In this document: one piece after another, positions 5,541 to 10,367 of the stretch | How positions within the stretch are numbered: position 1 is the first letter of the stretch | Layout: every line of letters starts with the position of its first letter | Assembly (NCBI GenBank): GCA_964511645.1 | Contig: CAZEGV010000077.1 | Location: forward strand, 1-10,367 | DNA from: CAZEGV01 sp964511645 | Lineage (GTDB): Bacteria > Bacteroidota > Bacteroidia > Cytophagales > JAAEPT01 | Length of the DNA: 10,367 nucleotides | Direction of reading: 5' to 3' | Program-made: the position numbers and the translations under genes | The notes under the pieces: generated by a model | The model's input: only the letters and a program-made list of their open reading frames with translations | The model's database searches: none | Told to the model about the DNA's origin: nothing

Positions 5541-6593
5541 ATGAAAATGAAATTGTCACATTTCCAATTCAATCTCCCTGAGAAGTTATTGGCGGAGTAT
5601 CCTACCGAAATAAGGGATGAATCAAGGTTGATGGTAATCCATAAGGATACTGGGAAAATCGAGCATAAAGTTTTTAAAGATATTGTGAGTTACTTTGGTG
5701 AAGGTGATGTTTTTGTTACCAATGATACTAAAGTATTTCCTGCTCGTTTACACGGAAATAAAGAAAAAACAGGAGCTGAAATTGAAGTATTCTTGTTAAG
5801 AGAACTGAATACAGAAATGCACCTTTGGGATGTACTTGTAGACCCAGCACGAAAAATACGTGTAGGTAATAAGTTATACTTTGGAGATAGCGGTTTAGTT
5901 GCAGAAGTAATTGACAACACAACTTCTAGAGGACGTACAATTCGTTTCTTATGGCAAGGATCAGACGAAGACTTTTATAAAACAATTTATGAAATAGGAG
6001 AAACTCCTCTTCCTAAATACATCAATAGAGCGGTAGAAGCTTCTGATAAAGATAGATATCAAACTATATATGCAGATAAAGTAGGGGCTGTAGCAGCACC
6101 AACAGCAGGTTTGCACTTTACTCCTCAATTACTGAAAAGATTAGAATTGGAAGGAATAGATGTAGCACCTATTACATTACACATAGGCTTAGGTACTTTC
6201 CGATCAGTAGAGGTAGAAGATCTTACTAAGCATAAAATGGATTCTGAGCATTATATTATTTCAGAAGAAACTGCTAAAACAGTTAATAAAGCTTTAGACA
6301 ACAAAAAAAGAATTCTTTCAGTAGGAACAACGTCTATGCGTTCTGTAGAATCTTCGGTATCTGCTAGCTCAAGACTAAAGGCAATAGACACTTGGACGGA
6401 TAAATTTATCTTTCCTCCTTATGAGTTTAAAATTTGTAATACATTATTGACTAATCTACATACTCCGCAATCTACATTAATGATGATGACTGCTGGGTTT
6501 GGTGGTTATGACTTGGTTATGAATGCTTATGAAGTAGCAGTAAAAGAAAAGTATAGATTCTTCTCTTATGGAGATGCAATGCTTATCATATAA
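5541..6593 (+). CDS. queA: S-adenosylmethionine:tRNA ribosyltransferase-isomerase QueA
   Basis: QueA transfers and isomerises the ribosyl group of S-adenosylmethionine onto 7-aminomethyl-7-deazaguanine in tRNA to form epoxyqueuosine at wobble position 34. The protein has the family motifs in order: NDTKVFPARL (61-70), GETPLPKYI (153-161), YQTIYA (173-178), AAPTAGLHFT (185-194), HIGLGTF (214-220), VGTTSMR (261-267), TNLHTPQSTLMM (304-315) and YRFFSYGDAMLI (338-349). At 350 residues it is complete. The in-frame ATG at 5547 (M3, giving MKLSHFQF) agrees better with relatives than the first ATG at 5541. It lies 97 bases after hemE, with its own likely promoter in the gap, and ends at a strong terminator. 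Confidence 0.97.
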   Translation: MKMKLSHFQFNLPEKLLAEYPTEIRDESRLMVIHKDTGKIEHKVFKDIVSYFGEGDVFVTNDTKVFPARLHGNKEKTGAEIEVFLLRELNTEMHLWDVLVDPARKIRVGNKLYFGDSGLVAEVIDNTTSRGRTIRFLWQGSDEDFYKTIYEIGETPLPKYINRAVEASDKDRYQTIYADKVGAVAAPTAGLHFTPQLLKRLELEGIDVAPITLHIGLGTFRSVEVEDLTKHKMDSEHYIISEETAKTVNKALDNKKRILSVGTTSMRSVESSVSASSRLKAIDTWTDKFIFPPYEFKICNTLLTNLHTPQSTLMMMTAGFGGYDLVMNAYEVAVKEKYRFFSYGDAMLII

Positions 6594-6608
6594 CCTCTAT
6601 TACAATTC

Positions 6609-6657
6609 ATTATTAAAAAAGGCTTGTTTCGTTCTGAAACAAGCCTTTTTTAATAAT
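6609..6657. terminator. Bidirectional intrinsic terminator between queA and the SMP-30-like gene
   Basis: A perfect 22-base inverted repeat (6609-6630 and 6636-6657) with a five-base loop has the core AGGCTTGTTTC/GAAACAAGCCT, flanked by A-runs on the left and T-runs on the right. It can therefore terminate transcription in both directions, and it sits exactly between two convergent genes. Confidence 0.93.
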
Positions 6658-6673
6658 AAGAATAGCAGAAAGT

Positions 6674-7507
6674 TTATTGATTCTTCACTTTTTCTACGCA
6701 TTTCCTTTTTTGCATAGTAACGTAAAGCTCAGAGTAATCTCTTCCTTTAAAAGCAATATTGGTTGGATATTTTCCTTTTAGCTTAATTTCTTTAATCAAT
6801 TTTCCTTTTGAATCTAGTACGTCAATTGTCCCTTTTCCATATCGTGCAATGTATAAATTCCCTTTGTCATCTACTTTCATTCCGTCCATCCCGTATTTGT
6901 CAAAAAAATGAAACAATACACGGTGACTTGCTCTCCCATTATCTAGTAAGTAATATTTCCATACATTACCCTGTACAGATTCATTTACATATAAATATTG
7001 ATGGTCAGAGCTAAGTGTAATCCCATTTGTCGTACCCATTAATGAGTCCACACAAATAGACAAACCCTCTTCAACTAGCCAAATATTGCCTGTCTTTTTA
7101 GACCAATTTGGATCAGAGGCATATAACTGCCCCTTTTTATGTAAACAAATATCATTTGGCTGATTAAATTTATCATTATGAGCATAGGTTTTTACTGTTT
7201 TGGAAATTGGGTTTACCTTTAAAACATTGTGATTGATATAATCAGCGATATACATCATTCCTTTTTTATCAAAAACAATACTATTGCCGATAGACTGAAC
7301 AGGTAAAGTCAAATAGAGTTCTGTTTGTCCAGTAGGTTTGATGATTCCGATTGTGCCCTCTTTTTGATAATTAACCACGTATAAATTGTTTTCCCAAAAA
7401 GCAGGACCTTCTATACCATTTGTAAATACTGTATCTGAGTAGTCAATACTTTGACTAAATAAATACAAAGAAGTAAAAAGGCTTACTATTAAAATAATTG
7501 TTTTCAT
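6674..7507 (-). CDS. Secreted SMP-30/gluconolactonase-like beta-propeller protein
   Basis: The 277-residue protein starts with a signal peptide (hydrophobic 3-17, cleavage likely before Q19), so it should be periplasmic or exported. The remainder reads as a six-bladed beta-propeller with repeated hydrophobic LYV/MYIAD/LYIA strands. Residues resembling the metal site of SMP-30/gluconolactonase are present: E33 in GIEGPAF, N161 in TTNGITLS and D208 in MDGMKVDD, plus N118 in QPNDI near the substrate position. This suggests a metal-dependent lactonase-type hydrolase, but NHL-type propellers that only bind ligands look similar, so the substrate is unknown. Its ATG overlaps the alkC stop as ATGA, so the two are one transcription and translation unit. 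It ends at the bidirectional terminator. Confidence 0.82.
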   Translation of the reverse strand: MKTIILIVSLFTSLYLFSQSIDYSDTVFTNGIEGPAFWENNLYVVNYQKEGTIGIIKPTGQTELYLTLPVQSIGNSIVFDKKGMMYIADYINHNVLKVNPISKTVKTYAHNDKFNQPNDICLHKKGQLYASDPNWSKKTGNIWLVEEGLSICVDSLMGTTNGITLSSDHQYLYVNESVQGNVWKYYLLDNGRASHRVLFHFFDKYGMDGMKVDDKGNLYIARYGKGTIDVLDSKGKLIKEIKLKGKYPTNIAFKGRDYSELYVTMQKRKCVEKVKNQ

Positions 7508-8589
7508 AATGTTAATTCAAATGATGTTTTGTTAAATTTTTGACCGTTGATTAAAATTTCTATATGGTGAATACCTTGATAATGCTTTCTTGTAGTAAAA
7601 TTTTTAAAAGCATGTTTTTTTTTAAGTAACGTCTTGTCGTTTGCTTGTAAGATTAGCTCCTTTAATTTGAATACCTTTGGAGCTGTTTTGCCATTGTTTT
7701 TCATATAATGGATAATATAATCAATATTAAGATTTTGTAACTGTTGGCTTGTAGATTCAATTTCAAATGAAAACACAAGGCTATCTCCCAACGTTATTAA
7801 TGTAGGATTTATGTTGATTTTTTTTATTGAGATACTTGGAGAAATTCCATAACCTTTAAGTGATAAGGCTTCTTTGTTTCCTTGCTTGATTAAGGTCCGC
7901 ATAGCGTGGTTAGCAATCCATTTTGTGTGTTTTTGAGTCAAATCCCACTTGGATAGTACATCAATCAAGAATTGCGGATGAGCTTTACTAATATCGTTTA
8001 AGTGATTGGCTATAGATTTTCTAACATATTCACTGTCATCTGCCTTTAATTGCTCTAAAATGTTTAGGCATAACTCAGGGGTTTTTTCTATTTCTATTAA
8101 TTTGAATGACCAAGGCAATCGTGGTCGGCTACCCTCTGAAGCCAAACGCCTTACATGTTCATTTTTGTCTTTTGCCCAGCCTTTCATCACTGTGAGTGTT
8201 TTTAACAAGTCTTGTTTAAGAAAATGCCTAATAGCAAACTCACTAGTTGAGTATTGTGTAAAAAACTTTAGTGCGTCTAAAGATATGTCATAGTGATGTA
8301 AGCCATAAGTACTTACGTACTGAGGGAAGATAATGCCCTGAAAACCATTTATATTAGATGCGGTTTTGAACAAAATATCTAATGCTTTTTCATAATCTTG
8401 AGGAAGGGTCTCATAAATCATGGTAACGGTGTGAGTGACACGCTCTAGTAATTCTTGTCGAGGATAAGCTTGATTAAGCTTGTTGGTAAATTGAGTAATG
8501 TCAATAGGATAATCTTCTTGTATAAGCTGAGCTAGTTTTAAACTAAATGCAGGGTTAAAAAATTGATCTTTTAATGAATAACTACTCAT
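7504..8589 (-). CDS. alkC: DNA alkylation-repair glycosylase AlkC with C-terminal Ig-like domain
   Basis: AlkC-type enzymes are HEAT-like-repeat DNA glycosylases that excise N-alkylated bases such as 3-methyladenine and 3-methylcytosine without flipping them. Residues 1-245 form the helical repeat domain, with the diagnostic HVRRLASEGSRPRLPW at 145-160. E117, R148, E152, W160 and D199 fit, at a constant offset of four, the functional residues I recall from Pseudomonas fluorescens AlkC; this is memory, not an alignment. Residues from about 252 to 361 are beta-rich (ISIKKININPTLITLGDS, LVFSFEIES) and match the Ig-like C-terminal domain of the longer AlkC class. The 361-residue protein looks intact. 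It overlaps the downstream propeller gene by ATGA. A weak TAAATTTA box lies ten bases before the start. Confidence 0.9.
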   Translation of the reverse strand: MSSYSLKDQFFNPAFSLKLAQLIQEDYPIDITQFTNKLNQAYPRQELLERVTHTVTMIYETLPQDYEKALDILFKTASNINGFQGIIFPQYVSTYGLHHYDISLDALKFFTQYSTSEFAIRHFLKQDLLKTLTVMKGWAKDKNEHVRRLASEGSRPRLPWSFKLIEIEKTPELCLNILEQLKADDSEYVRKSIANHLNDISKAHPQFLIDVLSKWDLTQKHTKWIANHAMRTLIKQGNKEALSLKGYGISPSISIKKININPTLITLGDSLVFSFEIESTSQQLQNLNIDYIIHYMKNNGKTAPKVFKLKELILQANDKTLLKKKHAFKNFTTRKHYQGIHHIEILINGQKFNKTSFELTL

Positions 8590-8679
8590 TTATCGAAGTA
8601 AATTTATGGTTTGGTGTAAAATACTAAAAATTTAGTTATCCTGTAGCCATATTTTAGAACTTGACACTGAGCAATTTGC

Positions 8680-8760
8680 TACGTTCTATTTGTCCTTTCC
8701 ATTTTTTAACGTATCTTTCAGATACTAAAAAAAACAGAAACCCCAGAACGTAACTACGTT
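8680..8760. repeat. Overlapping inverted repeats (possible hairpins or protein-binding site)
   Basis: TACGTTCT (8680-8687) is complementary to AGAACGTA (8745-8752), which in turn is part of the palindrome AACGTA AC TACGTT (8747-8760). The middle segment can therefore pair with either side but not both. Nested between them is the hairpin GTATCT TTC AGATAC (8711-8725) followed by an A-run. The role is unknown. Confidence 0.5.
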
Positions 8761-8897
8761 TAGCGGGTCGTTGTGAGTAATTCACCATTTTTCTCGACCA
8801 AAAATAATCTATAGAGGAAATGTTTCAGTAGTTTGATGAAATTTGGAATTAATTAAAACAAGCCGTTAAAGTTTAAGGTCGAACATAATTAAAAACA

Positions 8898-8905
8898 TTA
8901 CTTTG
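8898..8905 (+). promoter_or_regulatory. Possible -7 promoter box of the PIN-like gene
   Basis: TTACTTTG matches seven of eight positions of TAnnTTTG and ends three bases before the ATG at 8909. This would give a nearly leaderless transcript, as also proposed for hemE. No clear TTG box supports it. Confidence 0.3.
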
Positions 8906-8908
8906 AAT

Positions 8909-10333
8909 ATGCTAAGAGTATATCTAGATACTGATATTATTTCTAAACTGAAGAAAGAGGAAAACGAAAGTATCTGGCAACAACTACTCTCAAGTAAAAA
9001 GCATATTTCATATTGCTATTCTGAAGCACACCTTCGTGACAAATACAATGATTTAACTGATCATAAATTTCTAGATTTCGACCGCATAAGCGAATTAACC
9101 AATGATAAACTGATTTGGCTTAATAAAGAATTAAAAAGTCTGTGGTTAGAAAAGCCTCACAATGCATTCCAAGAGGTTGAGTCATTCGAAAGCATTTGGA
9201 ATGATGACATGAGTTTTTCATCCTTATTCCCAAAGGAGGATTTAGAATTTCTGACTCAAAAGGAAAGAGATAAGTTCGAACAACTAATGAACCAAAAAAT
9301 CAACTTAAACCTTCTCTCAATCAAAGATTCTACAGGCTCAGAACTGAAAAAAGGAAAGAAACAACTAAAAACCAAAAACAAGTCCTTAACAATGAAAGAT
9401 TTCATTGATGAAGGAATCGGATTCTTTAGATCCATTTTCACAGACAAAGACGCGTTTAAAGCATATAGAAGAAGTGTAATTGAAGAATCTAAACTTGGTT
9501 CATTTAACATAGAGTCACAGGATTTCAACGACGATTTCATTAAATCAGGGAAAGCATCTTCTTTCTTGAACTACATGAAAAAGTCTACTGAGAATAACAA
9601 AAACTTGACAGAGCAAAGTTTCTTCATCTCCTGTTTCTTAAACCTTAATATTCTTGGTTTAGATGAAGAAAAGATGAAAAAATCTGTATTCGAAAACACC
9701 TACAATGATGGTCTACACGCATTCTATGGAGCCCATTGCGATATTTTTGTAACTGATGATAATAACCTTCGCAAGAAAGCAAATGCAATGTTCAACATGC
9801 TAAACATCGGAACGGAAGTTTGGAGTCTAGACAAATTGAAAAATCAATTAGGTGGTCGATATTTTCAAAGAACAACTTCCATCGACGATTTTATGACCAA
9901 GCTTCATCATGACATAAAACACTCAATCATACTTAAATCAGCGCCTGCTCTTGACAAACTAGAAACAGCAAATATTATTAATCCAATTTGTCAATATTTC
10001 ACCTTTTTCAATAGACTTCAAGTAAGTATCAGTGAAAATAACTCAGAGTCTTTTGACGTCTTCTTTTACCGAAAGAACTGGAATACCTATAAAAGACAAC
10101 TATTTAATATTGAAGCACATCAACTAATCAACAATATCATAAACACCTTAGGAACTGATATTAATGGAGAAGGCGAACTACCTTTAGATGAAATAAAAAC
10201 CTTGTATCAAGAAACTTGGAAAGGGAGAACTTGGATAGTCAACAATCTCATATTACATTTAGAATGGCATTCCGATTTATTTGTAACTCTGTCCCTCAAA
10301 CCTGAAAAAACTCACAATCGAGTAGACGGCTGA
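8909..10333 (+). CDS. Large PIN-like domain protein, probable nuclease, interrupted near its 3' end by a group II intron
   Basis: I recognise a PIN-like fold but not a named family. Numbering is from the TTG at 8903; the ATG at 8909 is residue 3 and the preferred start. The first strand is VYLDTDI (6-12, acidic D9 and D11). It is followed by YCYSEAHL (37-44, E41). After an insert of about 220 mostly charged helical residues comes YNDGLHAFYGAHCDIFVTDD (267-286), with D269, D280, D285 and D286, the typical D.LHA..A..CD.FVT.D end of PIN nucleases. These acidic residues would bind metal for RNA or DNA cleavage. Residues 310-471 are an uncharacterised C-terminal extension. Native coding sequence ends at 10316; the remaining codons (NRVDG) come from the intron, so this copy is truncated. 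Codon use has more C-ending codons than its neighbours by eye, suggesting transfer. A toxin or defence role is possible but unproven. Confidence 0.72.
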   Translation: MLRVYLDTDIISKLKKEENESIWQQLLSSKKHISYCYSEAHLRDKYNDLTDHKFLDFDRISELTNDKLIWLNKELKSLWLEKPHNAFQEVESFESIWNDDMSFSSLFPKEDLEFLTQKERDKFEQLMNQKINLNLLSIKDSTGSELKKGKKQLKTKNKSLTMKDFIDEGIGFFRSIFTDKDAFKAYRRSVIEESKLGSFNIESQDFNDDFIKSGKASSFLNYMKKSTENNKNLTEQSFFISCFLNLNILGLDEEKMKKSVFENTYNDGLHAFYGAHCDIFVTDDNNLRKKANAMFNMLNIGTEVWSLDKLKNQLGGRYFQRTTSIDDFMTKLHHDIKHSIILKSAPALDKLETANIINPICQYFTFFNRLQVSISENNSESFDVFFYRKNWNTYKRQLFNIEAHQLINNIINTLGTDINGEGELPLDEIKTLYQETWKGRTWIVNNLILHLEWHSDLFVTLSLKPEKTHNRVDG

Positions 10334-10367
10334 CTACCAGATTGTAGCCAGTTCGCCTCTCACACCA
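10317..10367 (-). mobile_element. 3' end of a group II intron (domain VI and intron terminus), antisense to the PIN-like gene
   Basis: The minus strand begins TGGTGTGAGAGGC and ends CCGTCTACTCGAT, matching the 3' end of bacterial group II introns as I recall them. A complete domain VI folds. GAG pairs with CTC, then AGGCG with CGTCT around one bulged A (10323). An AA/C internal loop follows, then CTGGCTAC with GTAGTCAG and loop AATCTG. The bulged A is the seventh nucleotide from the intron end, the correct place for the branch point, and the intron ends in AT, fitting the 3' AY rule. Domain V and the maturase gene would lie to the right, outside the window. Confidence 0.87.

Larger units (their letters stand above)
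8590..8908. other. Intergenic region between divergent alkC and the PIN-like gene
   Basis: No convincing gene is seen in these 319 bases. They hold likely divergent promoters: TAAATTTA at 8599-8606 toward alkC and TTACTTTG at 8898-8905 toward the PIN gene, both one mismatch from TAnnTTTG. They also hold a cluster of short inverted repeats between 8680 and 8760 (see the repeat entry). The stretch around 8757-8790 (CGTTTAGCGGGTCGTTGTGA) is more GC-rich than its surroundings. Confidence 0.6.

Noticed and set aside
10317..10333. Native C-terminus NRVDG for the PIN-like protein
   Set aside because: These codons fall inside the foldable group II intron domain VI.

Overview
The window is AT-rich DNA from a member of the Bacteroidota, most likely Flavobacteriia. 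The reasons are several promoters of the TTG/TAnnTTTG type, start codons mostly without a Shine-Dalgarno sequence, signal peptides ending in xSQ/SAQ, and protein sequences of flavobacterial character (ThiC with a C-terminal CX2CX4C cluster, a HemE beginning MGYQND, QueA). This assignment is inferred from the sequence only.

Layout. The left edge (minus strand) holds the first 39 codons of an IS5-family transposase. Its terminal repeat appears to supply the last five codons of a family 2 glycosyltransferase, so that gene looks truncated by the insertion. Next comes a thiamine operon read leftward from about position 4260: a TAnnTTTG promoter, a TPP riboswitch, thiS, a small secreted protein interrupted by one in-frame TGA, thiC, and a ThiE/TenI-like gene. 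The operon stops there. ThiG, ThiH, ThiF and ThiD are not in the window, and the glycosyltransferase and IS element lie where more thi genes would often be found. Diverging from the riboswitch region, hemE (uroporphyrinogen decarboxylase) and queA (queuosine synthesis) run rightward and end at a strong bidirectional terminator. They converge on a two-gene leftward operon in which alkC (DNA alkylation-repair glycosylase with a C-terminal Ig-like domain) overlaps a secreted SMP-30-like beta-propeller by ATGA.

The right end is accessory. A 319-base intergenic stretch with overlapping inverted repeats precedes a large PIN-like nuclease gene of unknown role. That gene is interrupted close to the window edge by the 3' end of a group II intron in antisense orientation. 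Domain VI of the intron can be folded completely, with a single bulged adenosine seven nucleotides from the intron end. Its last five apparent codons (NRVDG) are partly or wholly intron sequence.

The window is therefore a core metabolic block (thiamine, heme, queuosine, DNA repair) bracketed by two genes that mobile elements have cut. The points most worth attention are the split gene translationally coupled between thiS and thiC, the riboswitch expression platform, and the intron-interrupted PIN nuclease.
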